A DNA stretch of 13,514 bases, taken from assembly GCA_036771375.1 (NCBI GenBank), contig DAIPHL010000052.1, forward strand, positions 1 to 13,514, in the 5' to 3' direction. Both the position numbers and the translations under genes were made by a program. How positions within the stretch are numbered: the stretch's first letter is position 1; the number at the start of each line of letters is the position of its first letter. Positions 1 to 7,293 of this stretch are shown in pieces. The DNA is from DAIPHL01 sp036771375 (GTDB lineage: Bacteria > Synergistota > Synergistia > Synergistales > Synergistaceae). The notes beneath the pieces are model-generated. The model worked only from the letters and a program-made list of their open reading frames with translations. It searched no databases and had not been told where the DNA came from.

Positions 1-1206
1 GATCGTCACTCGCTCTCCGATCATCTCCTCCCCGTCGGAGAGCGCCTTTTTCCTCAGCGCCTTGTACACCAAACGCAAAACAAAGAGAAAGACGACGGCG
101 ACCACCAAGGTCACGCCGGCCATGAAACCGTAGGAAAGATGCAGCAGTTCTCCCCCCGGCGCGCGGAAGAGGATCAATCCACCGAACAGCATCGCTCCGA
201 TCCCCGTGACCGCCAATATCCCGATTCCCCCAAAGACCAGATCGAGAACGATCACCACGATTCCCCCGACCAGCAGAGCCACCCCTGCGAAGTTGACCGG
301 CAAGACCCTCAAGCCGTAAAAGGCCAGAATGAGGGAGATCGCACCGGCAATCCCCATCACGAAACCACCGGGCGCCTTTGCCTCCAAGATGATGAGAAAG
401 ATTCCCGCGATCAACGCGAGATACGCGATATCCGGCCTCGAAAAGATCTCCAGCGCCTTCAAGCGCGCCGTCATCGATATCCGTTCGATCCTGTAATCCT
501 TCAAAGACAGGACGACCGGCTTTCCCTTCACGTCGAGCTTTCTGCCATCGAGCTTGGCGAGAAGTTCTCTTTCGTCGGACGCGACAAAGTCGATGAGCCC
601 CTTCTTGAGCGCATCGCGAGCGGAAAAGGAAGCGCTCTTCGTGACCATGGATTCCGCCGCCTTGACGTTCCTCCCTCTCTCCTGGGCAAAGGAACGCATC
701 TTTGCGGTCAGATCGTTCGTGATCTTCCTGTTTATCTCCTTGTTGTCGATGTCCTTTCCTCTCCCCGTGACGGGATGCGCGGCTCCCATATTCGTCCCGG
801 GGGCCATGGCTGCGACATGGGACGCTTGCACGATGAACGCACCGGCGGAAGCGGCCCGCGCACCCGAGGGAGCAACCCAAAGGACCACCGGGAAATCGGC
901 CGCGGCAATCCGAGTTACGATGGCCGACATCGAATCGACAAGGCCTCCGGGCGTATCGATACGAAGGACGAGCAGCCTGTTTTTCTCCTCCCCGATCGCG
1001 TGAAAGACGTTCCCCAAATGCTCCTCCAGAGGAACACCGATCACCCCCTCCAGGTCGGCAAAATAAACGACGGGGCCCTCCTCCCTTTTCTCGGGGAGAA
1101 CGTCCCGCAAAGGAGCGGACTCCGTCGTGCCGGCCAAGAGAAAAAAGGGAAAGAGTAAAAAGAAAAACATCGACAAGCCGATCTCTGTACGGAGGAATCT
1201 GTTCAT
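1..1206 (-). CDS. NfeD-family membrane-bound ClpP-class serine protease (3' end off window)
   Basis: The reading frame is open from ATG at 1206 to the window edge, giving 402 residues of an NfeD1-type protein with its C-terminus missing. Residues 8-26 form a hydrophobic signal/anchor. A ClpP/crotonase-like protease domain follows at about 45-230, including IDTPGGLVDS (83-92) and GARAASAGAF (115-124). Ser120 fits the nucleophile and Lys161 in KITND fits the general base. Their spacing of 41 equals the Ser97/Lys138 spacing I recall for Pyrococcus horikoshii 1510-N. Several membrane segments occupy roughly 245-385, and the usual soluble OB-fold NfeD tail would lie beyond base 1. Such proteases cleave hydrophobic segments of membrane partners such as stomatin/flotillin-like proteins, whose gene is often next; here it would be off the edge. 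The start codon shares one base with the radA stop (TGATG), implying translational coupling. Confidence 0.9.
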   Translation of the reverse strand, partial: MNRFLRTEIGLSMFFFLLFPFFLLAGTTESAPLRDVLPEKREEGPVVYFADLEGVIGVPLEEHLGNVFHAIGEEKNRLLVLRIDTPGGLVDSMSAIVTRIAAADFPVVLWVAPSGARAASAGAFIVQASHVAAMAPGTNMGAAHPVTGRGKDIDNKEINRKITNDLTAKMRSFAQERGRNVKAAESMVTKSASFSARDALKKGLIDFVASDERELLAKLDGRKLDVKGKPVVLSLKDYRIERISMTARLKALEIFSRPDIAYLALIAGIFLIILEAKAPGGFVMGIAGAISLILAFYGLRVLPVNFAGVALLVGGIVVIVLDLVFGGIGILAVTGIGAMLFGGLILFRAPGGELLHLSYGFMAGVTLVVAVVFLFVLRLVYKALRKKALSDGEEMIGERVTI

Positions 1207-2573
1207 CACTTCACCCCCTTCTCCAACATCTGTGACAGCGTCGAAACGGTGACAACCTCCAGCTCACGGGTTCCGGTTTTCCTGTGAAAAGCCGGTCCCG
1301 CAGAATCCCTCGCGCTGATCACCGCTTTTCGGAAGCCGAGCCTCGCGGCCTCCCCGATTCGTACATGCGTCCTGGTCGCGGGACGAACCTCCCCGGCCAG
1401 TCCCACCTCCCCGATAAAACAGACGTCACCCGGTATCCGGGTGTCCTTGAGGGAGGAAGCGAGGGCAGCGCAGATCGAGAGGTCGGACGCGGGATCCTGA
1501 AGCGAAAAGCCTCCCGCCACGTTGACATATACATCGTGTCCCCTGGAAACGATACCACATCTGCGCTCCAAAACGGCGAGTAAAAGTTGTAGCCGGTTCA
1601 CCTCGATGCCGCGAGCCGTTCTTTTGGGATATGGGAAGGGGGTCGAGCAGGAAAGAGCCTGAATTTCGGCGACAAGAGGCCTCGTCCCCTCGAGGGAGAC
1701 CCCGGACGCCACGCCGGACACCGAATCGTCTCCGCTGTTCCAGTACAGATGGCTGGGATCGGGAACCGAGATCAACCCCTTTTCCGACATCTCGAATATT
1801 CCGAGCTCCTCCGTGCTTCCATATCGATTCTTCTCCGCCCGTAGAAGCCTGTTGGCGGTGGATCGTTCACCCGAAAAGAGGAGGACGACGTCGACCATAT
1901 GTTCGAGCGTCTTCGGTCCTGCGATCTGTCCCTGCTTCGTAATATGACCGACCAACACGGTGGGAACTGCCTCTTTCTTCATCACACTCGCCACAAGCGA
2001 AGCAATCGCACGAATCTGCCCGGGGGAACCGGCCCAACCGCCCTCGTCGTCCAACCTGAACGACTGGACGGAATCGATCACGACGAATTCATATGTTCGG
2101 GCCGTTTCAAGCATGGAGGGCAGATGAGAGTCACAGAGAAGATCGATGTTTCGTTCGGATATCCCGAGCCGTCTCGCCCGTAAGGCGAGCTGCCCCGAAG
2201 ACTCCTCCCCCGATATATAAAGCGCCCGGCGGCCGGCTTTCGCCATCGCCGCACAAACCTGGAGAAGCAGGGTAGACTTTCCGACTCCGGGCTCTCCTCC
2301 CAGAAGCACGAGGCTGCCCGAGATCCATCCTCCTCCGAGTACCCGGTCCAATTCATCGATCCCCGATGAAAGCCGGGCTTCGGGTTTGACGTCGACGCTC
2401 GCCATCGGCTCGACGGCACGAGCGGGCACGATCGCCCCTCTTCGGGAGGTCTCGAGGGGGATTTCCTCGGCAAGGGTACCCCACTGGCCACAGTCGGGAC
2501 ACTTGCCGACCAGGGTAAGACTCATATAGCCGCACTCGGAACACCTGTACCGTGTAATTCCTCTTTTGGCCAC
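1206..2573 (-). CDS. radA: DNA repair protein RadA (Sms)
   Basis: RadA is a RecA-like ATPase that drives branch migration and processing of recombination intermediates in the cytoplasm. The 455-residue length is typical. An N-terminal four-cysteine zinc finger uses C11, C14, C25 and C28. The RecA-like core has Walker A GGEPGVGKST (92-101), Walker B FVVIDS (163-168) and the RadA-specific KNRYG motif (248-252). The C-terminal third is the Lon-protease-like domain (LonC), without protease function in this family. The start is GTG at 2573. A good Shine-Dalgarno (GGGGGTGA, 7-base spacer) lies upstream and contains the stop codon of the PHP gene, so the two genes are translationally linked. At the 3' end the stop overlaps the nfeD start by one base. 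Identity is very secure; the start is well supported. Confidence 0.97.
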   Translation of the reverse strand: MAKRGITRYRCSECGYMSLTLVGKCPDCGQWGTLAEEIPLETSRRGAIVPARAVEPMASVDVKPEARLSSGIDELDRVLGGGWISGSLVLLGGEPGVGKSTLLLQVCAAMAKAGRRALYISGEESSGQLALRARRLGISERNIDLLCDSHLPSMLETARTYEFVVIDSVQSFRLDDEGGWAGSPGQIRAIASLVASVMKKEAVPTVLVGHITKQGQIAGPKTLEHMVDVVLLFSGERSTANRLLRAEKNRYGSTEELGIFEMSEKGLISVPDPSHLYWNSGDDSVSGVASGVSLEGTRPLVAEIQALSCSTPFPYPKRTARGIEVNRLQLLLAVLERRCGIVSRGHDVYVNVAGGFSLQDPASDLSICAALASSLKDTRIPGDVCFIGEVGLAGEVRPATRTHVRIGEAARLGFRKAVISARDSAGPAFHRKTGTRELEVVTVSTLSQMLEKGVK

Positions 2574-2580
2574 CGACGAT

Positions 2581-3330
2581 TCACCCCCAGGGCCACGAAA
2601 TCCGTCGCCCCTCCTTGCCTGCGAGAGCGAGGCGAATCTCTTCGAAGGTCGGCGCCTCCAGATACATCTTCGTGCAGTTCGCCCGGCTCAGCGTATCCAG
2701 AGAGTGAGAGTCGGAGGAACGGACGAAGGTACGAGACGGATAGGCGGAACGCCACTGGGCCGCCTGTTCGGAATTGAGGCGCCGGGAGAGTTCGAACGCG
2801 TCCACGGGGTAATCCTCCGGCAACGGTCCAAGCACGGCCGGGTAGGCAAAGGACGGCCTGTCTATATGGGCCGGTATCACGATGGCTCCGTCGTCCCTCG
2901 CTTTTTTTACCACGGTGTCTATGTCGTATCCGACGCCTTGGACCAGAAGCGTATCCTCCATCCGTACAATTTCGTTTCGGAAATCGATCACGACCTGGTA
3001 GCCGAAGATATCGGGGACGTTCGGAGTGGGGGGCATCTCGAGCCAAAGCCACGTCTGGAATCTCTGGGCCGATGCGTAGTCGGGGAAAACGGTCAGGACA
3101 TGAACGTCCTCGGCGGTCTGTACTTCAAGAGCCGGAAGCACGACCGGACTGCCGGCGGCGCACTCGGCGACGGCCGGATAATTCTCGCAGGTGTTGTGAT
3201 CGGAAATGGCGATAACGTCCAGCCCGGCCTCCCGGGCTTTTTCCACGATCTCGGGCGCTCCCATCTCGAGCTCACCACAGGGAGAGAGGGTGGTATGAAT
3301 GTGAAGATCGACCCAATAGTATTGAGGCAC
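2581..3330 (-). CDS. PHP-domain metal-dependent phosphoesterase
   Basis: This 249-residue protein is a PHP (polymerase and histidinol phosphatase) superfamily hydrolase, cytoplasmic. Metal-ligand motifs appear in the expected order: DLHIHTT (H10, H12), ISDHNT (D44, H45), ALEVQT (E69), H77, PAHID (H155), and SSDSH (D207, H209). These would bind two or three metal ions for phosphate-ester hydrolysis. The pattern resembles the TrpH/YciV-type phosphoesterases (nucleoside 3',5'-bisphosphate or RNA 5'-end exonuclease), but the substrate cannot be read from the sequence. The start is GTG at 3330, sharing one base with the TAG stop of the upstream DRTGG gene (TAGTG), so its translation is probably coupled. 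It sits between the DRTGG/iron-sulfur module and radA, and could belong functionally to either. Family assignment is firm; the physiological role is unknown. Confidence 0.9.
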   Translation of the reverse strand: MPQYYWVDLHIHTTLSPCGELEMGAPEIVEKAREAGLDVIAISDHNTCENYPAVAECAAGSPVVLPALEVQTAEDVHVLTVFPDYASAQRFQTWLWLEMPPTPNVPDIFGYQVVIDFRNEIVRMEDTLLVQGVGYDIDTVVKKARDDGAIVIPAHIDRPSFAYPAVLGPLPEDYPVDAFELSRRLNSEQAAQWRSAYPSRTFVRSSDSHSLDTLSRANCTKMYLEAPTFEEIRLALAGKEGRRISWPWG

Positions 3331-3671
3331 TAGCCCTTCAACCCCAGCTCACCGAGCGTCACGCAGACATCGAAAATGGAACCCTCCGCCGTGACCAGAG
3401 CAATACCCTCTTCGCGACATCTCGCGATGAGATCGTCCGCGGGTTCGCGCCCGGACGCGACGATGACGACGGCAATGTCCTTCAACACGGCGACCGCCGC
3501 GACATTGAGATGGGTCTGTATCGTCACCCACGCCGCGCCATCGGCGTCACTCCCCATAACGAAACTCAGAAGATCGCCCGCTACCGCTTTTTCGATCTCC
3601 CTCGCTCCATCGCCGGCGACATGTACCTTCGCTTCGACGGCGGCGATCAACGTTTCCAGATTTACCGACAC
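3330..3671 (-). CDS. Small DRTGG-domain-like protein (copy 1)
   Basis: This 113-residue soluble protein has an alternating alpha/beta pattern like the DRTGG domain, a regulatory module found alone or fused to phosphotransacetylase or CBS proteins, with no known catalytic residues. Hallmarks are hydrophobic strands ending in small residues: a strand-helix unit with TIQTHLNVAAVAVLKD (about 50-65), VVIVASGREPADDLIARC (about 68-85) and a final GIALVTAEGSIFDV strand-helix. The literal Asp-Arg-Thr-Gly-Gly signature is degenerate, as is common. The start is GTG at 3671 with an AGGGGAG Shine-Dalgarno upstream. It follows the iron-sulfur protein by 40 bases and overlaps the PHP gene start. With the second DRTGG protein at 5855-5490 it brackets an RsbW-like ATPase and an iron-sulfur protein. 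Family call is moderately confident; function is not known. Confidence 0.72.
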   Translation of the reverse strand: MSVNLETLIAAVEAKVHVAGDGAREIEKAVAGDLLSFVMGSDADGAAWVTIQTHLNVAAVAVLKDIAVVIVASGREPADDLIARCREEGIALVTAEGSIFDVCVTLGELGLKG

Positions 3672-3711
3672 CAGAAATCACTCCCCTAAAACGATTCGAC
3701 GTCTTTTATTA

Positions 3712-5022
3712 TCAACGCCTTTTTTTCAAAGTATGGGGTTGGACATCCGCGAGAGAGAGGATCTGATTGGCAAGCGAGGCGATCCCTTCCCTCAACTTGA
3801 ACACGCAGTCCGTGATCTCTCCCTGTTCACGCACGATATCCTCGGCCATCGCCTTGCAGGATGGCCGTCCGCAGGCTCCGCAGTCGATGTGCGGAAGTTC
3901 CGCGAAAATCGACTTCATCTGCTTCAGGCGATTCATCGCCTCGGTGAGATCGTCCGACAGAGGAAGTCTCTGTTTGGAGGGGATGGCCTCCCTGGTCCTC
4001 CACAACTTCGAAGAGGCATACATCGATTCGAGCGCCTCCAATCTTTCCGGGGTAATATTCCAATTCATCCGCCTTCTCCTGTTGCGGACGCTGGACAAAA
4101 AACGCGATTCGGGGACGGCGACTCCTCCAAAACACCCCAGATCACAGATCCGACACTCGACAAAATCCACTCCGCGCAGCAGCCCCAGCTCGATCTGCTG
4201 GAGAAGATCCATCGTATTTCGCAGGCCCGAAACGGCGAGGACCGTCAGTTCCTCCTTCGCAAACTGATTGACGTGCCTCGATTCACCGCCGCGCATGCCC
4301 CAGGAGACAAAGTGCCAGCCCACATGATCCTTGGGCTCGGAGGAGGCGATCTTGACCCCCGAGGCCATCAAAGTGTGGACCACCTTCCGCAGCGAGACCG
4401 TGTGCTGTATGGAGGAAGGCTCTCGTCCCACCGGATCACGCACCAGCGTGATCTTCGCGGGACAGGGGGCGAAAAGCGTCAGGGGGGCGTACGACTTCGT
4501 CCTTCGGCGCCATATGTCGGCCGCGATATCCAGAGTGTTTTCAATAGGCAACAGACGCGTGAGCAGTTCGGGAAACTGCAGTTGGATCAAGCGGATGATC
4601 GAGGGGCAATACGTCGAGATCACGGGCAGCTGGTCCTGCGTCAAACTTTCTATGATCCGCGCGGTAGCGTACGCACTCAGGTCGAAAGCGTCCTCCAGAT
4701 CTTCAACCACAAGATCGATGCCGCTATTGATCAACGTGGCCTTGGCGTCGTCCGGGTACCAAAAATGACCGAACTGGGCAAAAAACGTCGGGTCGGGAAT
4801 CGCCTGTACGGTGCCATGCGCTTTGATCAGGTCCCAATCATCGTCGTCCAAACCGAGCGCCTTACGTTCGCATGCCCGCAGACACTCTCCGCAGTCCACG
4901 CACAGATCCCGGATGATCGTGATCGTTCCGTCTATTACCCGAATCGCCTCGGTGGGACAGGATTTTATACAATTCACGCACCCATGACATGCCGGATACG
5001 AAACTTTGATGCTATGAGCCAT
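3712..5022 (-). CDS. Iron-sulfur protein: two [4Fe-4S] ferredoxin motifs, degenerate [FeFe]-hydrogenase-like domain, C-terminal Fe-S domain
   Basis: This 436-residue soluble protein starts at ATG 5022 with a GAAGGAG Shine-Dalgarno. Its N-terminus holds two ferredoxin-type motifs (C12, C15, C18, C22 and C41, C44, C47, C51). The middle resembles the H-cluster domain of iron-only hydrogenases but is degenerate. The first motif reads STYCPS (C139, with Tyr138 where active enzymes carry Cys before the ligand cysteine), the second APCPAK (C187), the third VECRICDLGCFGG (C290, C293, C297). The C-terminus has a CGACGRPSC motif (C381, C384, C389, with C406 later) matching the four-cysteine Fe-S domain of RnfB- and CODH/ACS-type proteins. 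This architecture occurs in anaerobes next to DRTGG and RsbW-like genes, often near hydABC. It is probably a redox or metal-cluster sensor or electron carrier rather than a working hydrogenase; that role is inferred. Databases may label it hydrogenase large subunit C-terminal domain protein. Confidence 0.85.
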   Translation of the reverse strand: MAHSIKVSYPACHGCVNCIKSCPTEAIRVIDGTITIIRDLCVDCGECLRACERKALGLDDDDWDLIKAHGTVQAIPDPTFFAQFGHFWYPDDAKATLINSGIDLVVEDLEDAFDLSAYATARIIESLTQDQLPVISTYCPSIIRLIQLQFPELLTRLLPIENTLDIAADIWRRRTKSYAPLTLFAPCPAKITLVRDPVGREPSSIQHTVSLRKVVHTLMASGVKIASSEPKDHVGWHFVSWGMRGGESRHVNQFAKEELTVLAVSGLRNTMDLLQQIELGLLRGVDFVECRICDLGCFGGVAVPESRFLSSVRNRRRRMNWNITPERLEALESMYASSKLWRTREAIPSKQRLPLSDDLTEAMNRLKQMKSIFAELPHIDCGACGRPSCKAMAEDIVREQGEITDCVFKLREGIASLANQILSLADVQPHTLKKRR

Positions 5023-5053
5023 GATCGCACAACTCCTTCATGCTTCATCGCCA

Positions 5054-5482
5054 TTATTGAGAAAACTTTATCACCGTCCTGAGAGTCGTCCCCTTGCCGA
5101 CCTCCGTTTCGATCTCGAACTCGTCTGCGTTGCGTTTTATATTGGGCAACCCCATCCCGGCGCCGAACCCCATCTCACGAGCCTGTTCGCTGGCCGTCGT
5201 GTAACCCTCCTTGAGCGCAAGCTCGACGTTCGCAATTCCTGGACCTTGATCGACTGTCTTGATTTCCACACAATCCTCGTCGATATACGCCAGAATCATG
5301 CCTCCTCCGGCATGGATGACGAGGTTCATCTCCGCCTCATAGGTTATGATGGCGGCCCGTCTGATGATCGGTGATGGCAAGCCCAGCATCTTCAACGTCT
5401 CTTTTACGTTGTTGGAAGCGGCTCCCGCAGCCTGATAGTCATCCGCTGCGATGTCGTACTGGAGGGAGATTGGCTCCGGCAC
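5054..5482 (-). CDS. RsbW-like ATP-binding protein (GHKL/HATPase_c, anti-sigma-factor-type)
   Basis: This 142-residue protein is a stand-alone GHKL ATPase domain of the RsbW/SpoIIAB serine-kinase anti-sigma type. The N box is EAEMNLVIHA (E49, N53, H57), the G1 box is DQGPGI (78-83), and the G2 box is GFGAGMGL (105-112). There are no membrane segments and no histidine-phosphoacceptor domain. In the family such proteins phosphorylate a serine on an antagonist or hold a sigma factor, but no STAS-domain antagonist or sigma factor is encoded in this window. The start is GTG at 5482, 7 bases after the TAG of the second DRTGG gene; its GGAGAGGAG Shine-Dalgarno lies at the end of that gene. The iron-sulfur gene starts 31 bases downstream. 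Fold and nucleotide binding are secure; partners are unknown and may be the DRTGG proteins or the iron-sulfur protein. Confidence 0.88.
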   Translation of the reverse strand: MPEPISLQYDIAADDYQAAGAASNNVKETLKMLGLPSPIIRRAAIITYEAEMNLVIHAGGGMILAYIDEDCVEIKTVDQGPGIANVELALKEGYTTASEQAREMGFGAGMGLPNIKRNADEFEIETEVGKGTTLRTVIKFSQ

Positions 5483-5489
5483 AGCCGAT

Positions 5490-5855
5490 CTACTCCTCTC
5501 CCGCGTCGGACGAGGAAGGTTTGACTCCCTTCATATACAACAGCCCGCTTGTATGAAACATGTTGTACCGACACAACAGAAGAGGGATTCCGGCTTCTCG
5601 GGCCAGTTCCACCGTCTCCTCCTGCGGAGTTTTGCCCCGGACGAAAATTACGGCCGGTATGTCGAGCATCTGTGCGGTACGAACGATCTGAATGTTTGTA
5701 AGACCGGTCAAAAGAAGCGAGCCAGGAGAACAAAAGGCCAGAACATCGCTCATCAGGTCGCACGAATAGGCGCTTGCGATCTCGATCGATTCCATCTTTT
5801 CTCCACAGCAAAGTGGTTGTGCGTCGATCTCCTTTACGATATCATTAAGATTCAA
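5490..5855 (-). CDS. DRTGG-domain protein (copy 2)
   Basis: This 121-residue soluble protein has a DRTGG-like core: PGSLLLTGLTNIQIVRTA (44-61), IPAVIFVRGKTPQEETVELA (roughly 66-85), then GIPLLL. This follows the family pattern in which a Pro-Gly-x-Leu strand leads to a Thr-Gly turn and a later Gly-Lys-x-Pro turn precedes a helix. No catalytic residues are evident. The start is TTG at 5855. It is supported by a GGAGG Shine-Dalgarno 8 bases upstream, and no in-frame ATG or GTG fits. This is the first gene of a tight run (7-base gap to the ATPase gene) and may be where the signalling module's own transcript begins, although the exported binding-protein gene upstream is only 97 bases away. It is a distant paralogue of the DRTGG protein at 3671-3330. 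Family call is good; role unknown. Confidence 0.8.
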   Translation of the reverse strand: MNLNDIVKEIDAQPLCCGEKMESIEIASAYSCDLMSDVLAFCSPGSLLLTGLTNIQIVRTAQMLDIPAVIFVRGKTPQEETVELAREAGIPLLLCRYNMFHTSGLLYMKGVKPSSSDAGEE

Positions 5856-5863
5856 CTACGTCG

Positions 5864-5868
5864 CCTCC
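5864..5868 (-). promoter_or_regulatory. Shine-Dalgarno deciding a TTG start (DRTGG copy 2)
   Basis: The minus strand reads GGAGG here, 8 bases before TTG at 5855. It is the main reason for accepting a TTG start for this gene. Confidence 0.7.
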
Positions 5869-5952
5869 AGTCGGACGAAGCGCTCGTCTCGCCTCGTCAT
5901 AGAATTCGATGAACTTAAAGAATTAAAACGGTTTTCTCGACGACAAATCCAG

Positions 5953-7185
5953 CTATTCGCCACTCTCGACGGAGAAGACCTCCACGTGGCCGTCCGATTT
6001 ATACAGGTTCGATGCTATTCTCAGCACCCCAAACCTGCGGGATTTGGGCCTGTGGGTCCTGGGATCTACGGCGAGCATCTCATCCATCAACGGAATATCC
6101 CGAACCTGTGCGAGTGCCCGGGAGATCGACGGGGCGTCCGAAGAACGGGAATCGATATATCCTTTTATGACCCATCGCCCCAACGCATACGCCTTTGCCG
6201 AGAGGACGGGATCTTTCGTCGTCTTGTCAAAAAAATCACGAATCTTTACGATTATACCATGCCTGCCGGCTTCATTCCGTTCCAGAAGCACATCTTTATC
6301 CACCAGCACGAGGTTCTCCGCATCCATCAGGATCCTCTGCCTTCTTCCGGCGTAATAGACCTTGCTCCCGTTCGAGAACTGAGACAACGTCTTCCAAATC
6401 GAAAGGGTCGCCATTGCATCGAGCCAGCTCGTCACGACTCGAATGCCCCCGGTTTCCACATCCTTGAGCTGAGGTTCGAACCGATCCTGCTGTAAGCCTG
6501 AAACAGAGAGAAAGAGAGTTTCCAAACCGCGCGATTTCAGGAAGGCGGCGTTCAGGTCGGCCCCCTTCGCCAATTTTACGGACATCGGATCTGTGATCAC
6601 GGCGACTTTCTTGAGAGGTCGTTCCCGCAGAGCGAGTTCGCTCAAGGCATTCGCACGCGCATAGTAGTGAAGGTCGAGGGCAAATAAATACGGATAGGGT
6701 TTTCCGGTCGCAGATTCCTTTATCACGAGCCCCTCCCCATTTGCAAAAATGACGGAAGGCCCCCTGGAGGCGCACAGCCGGACAAGCGTCTCATCGTACG
6801 CCTCGCCGGAAAAACTCAAGATGACGGCGACCTTCATCGCCCGCCACGTCTCAAGACGCTCGGCGAGCTCCATGGAGGAGCGAGCCGATGAAAACATGAA
6901 CGTGGCCTCCTTGCCCCTGATCGCCTTCCTTTGCAACGAAAGCTCTCTCTCGGCCGCACGAAGTCCAAGCTTGATCGCCTCTCCCCGTGGACTCTCCCAA
7001 CCAGTCGGAGGAGGACAGACCACAACCGGCCATGCCCACCCCTCTTTCACGCCGAGCAGGTTCTCTCTCGCGAGTGGGGCGGCGCAAACGACAAAAGACG
7101 GCAAGAGGAAGAAAAGTGAAAGCGCCGCCACCGTACTCCAAATCATACGTCTTCGCACGTCTTCGTACTGTCCGTTCTTTGACAT
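5953..7185 (-). CDS. Exported type I periplasmic-binding-like protein, orphan
   Basis: I call 410 residues from ATG at 7185. The frame is open further upstream to 7257, but a GGGGGG Shine-Dalgarno 7 bases before 7185 and a normal signal sequence favour the shorter form. Residues 10-13 are basic and 14-36 form a hydrophobic signal ending in CAAP; the residues before that cysteine do not fit a lipobox, so secretion by signal peptidase I is likely. The mature part resembles branched-chain-amino-acid-type binding proteins: a PPPTGWESPRGEAIKLGL stretch (58-75) like the usual TGP...G...G start, then two Rossmann-like lobes with KKVAVITD, a Tyr-Ala-Arg stretch and VVTSWLDAM. No ABC permease or ATPase lies nearby, so transport is not implied; it may be a sensor. 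The family call is tentative and the ligand unknown. It follows the lysine aminotransferase terminator and precedes the DRTGG module by 97 bases. Confidence 0.65.
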   Translation of the reverse strand: MSKNGQYEDVRRRMIWSTVAALSLFFLLPSFVVCAAPLARENLLGVKEGWAWPVVVCPPPTGWESPRGEAIKLGLRAAERELSLQRKAIRGKEATFMFSSARSSMELAERLETWRAMKVAVILSFSGEAYDETLVRLCASRGPSVIFANGEGLVIKESATGKPYPYLFALDLHYYARANALSELALRERPLKKVAVITDPMSVKLAKGADLNAAFLKSRGLETLFLSVSGLQQDRFEPQLKDVETGGIRVVTSWLDAMATLSIWKTLSQFSNGSKVYYAGRRQRILMDAENLVLVDKDVLLERNEAGRHGIIVKIRDFFDKTTKDPVLSAKAYALGRWVIKGYIDSRSSDAPSISRALAQVRDIPLMDEMLAVDPRTHRPKSRRFGVLRIASNLYKSDGHVEVFSVESGE

Positions 7186-7192
7186 CCGTATG

Positions 7193-7198
7193 CCCCCC
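7193..7198 (-). promoter_or_regulatory. Shine-Dalgarno deciding the start of the orphan binding protein
   Basis: The minus strand has GGGGGG here, 7 bases upstream of ATG 7185. No comparable site precedes the upstream in-frame start at 7257, which also lies upstream of the likely promoter. Confidence 0.55.
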
Positions 7199-7221
7199 AA
7201 CGATACACATGCAACAAGACC

Positions 7222-7227
7222 ATTATA
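7222..7227 (-). promoter_or_regulatory. Candidate -10 box for the orphan binding-protein gene
   Basis: The minus strand carries a perfect TATAAT, 37 bases before ATG 7185. It lies just beyond the T-run of the lysine aminotransferase terminator. The -35 region would fall inside the hairpin and matches the consensus poorly (GCCTTG at 17 bases), so strength is uncertain. Confidence 0.45.
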
Positions 7228-7231
7228 CAAG

Positions 7232-7254
7232 AAAAGGGCGCCTCCAAGGCGCCC
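7232..7254 (-). terminator. Intrinsic terminator of the lysine aminotransferase gene
   Basis: On the minus strand a perfect 7-bp GC-rich stem (GGGCGCC / GGCGCCC) with the 5-base loop TTGGA is followed by TTTTCTT. It begins 40 bases after the aminotransferase stop codon, the classical layout of a rho-independent terminator. Confidence 0.9.
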
Positions 7255-7293
7255 CAACCGTACACTGCAGAATTTCCTGTTCGAAACGTCCTC

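Noticed and set aside
139..1158. A 339-codon plus-strand open frame
   Set aside because: It is antisense to nfeD; its highly charged, low-hydrophobicity product has no domain, while the minus frame has protease motifs and membrane helices.
3376..5082. A 568-codon plus-strand open frame
   Set aside because: It lies wholly antisense to the iron-sulfur protein and DRTGG genes, has Arg/Pro/Ser-rich composition with no recognisable domain, and the minus-strand frames carry clear motifs and ribosome sites.
7186..7257. Longer N-terminus for the orphan binding protein
   Set aside because: The extension would begin upstream of the TATAAT box and inside the terminator stem, has no ribosome site, and adds residues ahead of a normal signal peptide.
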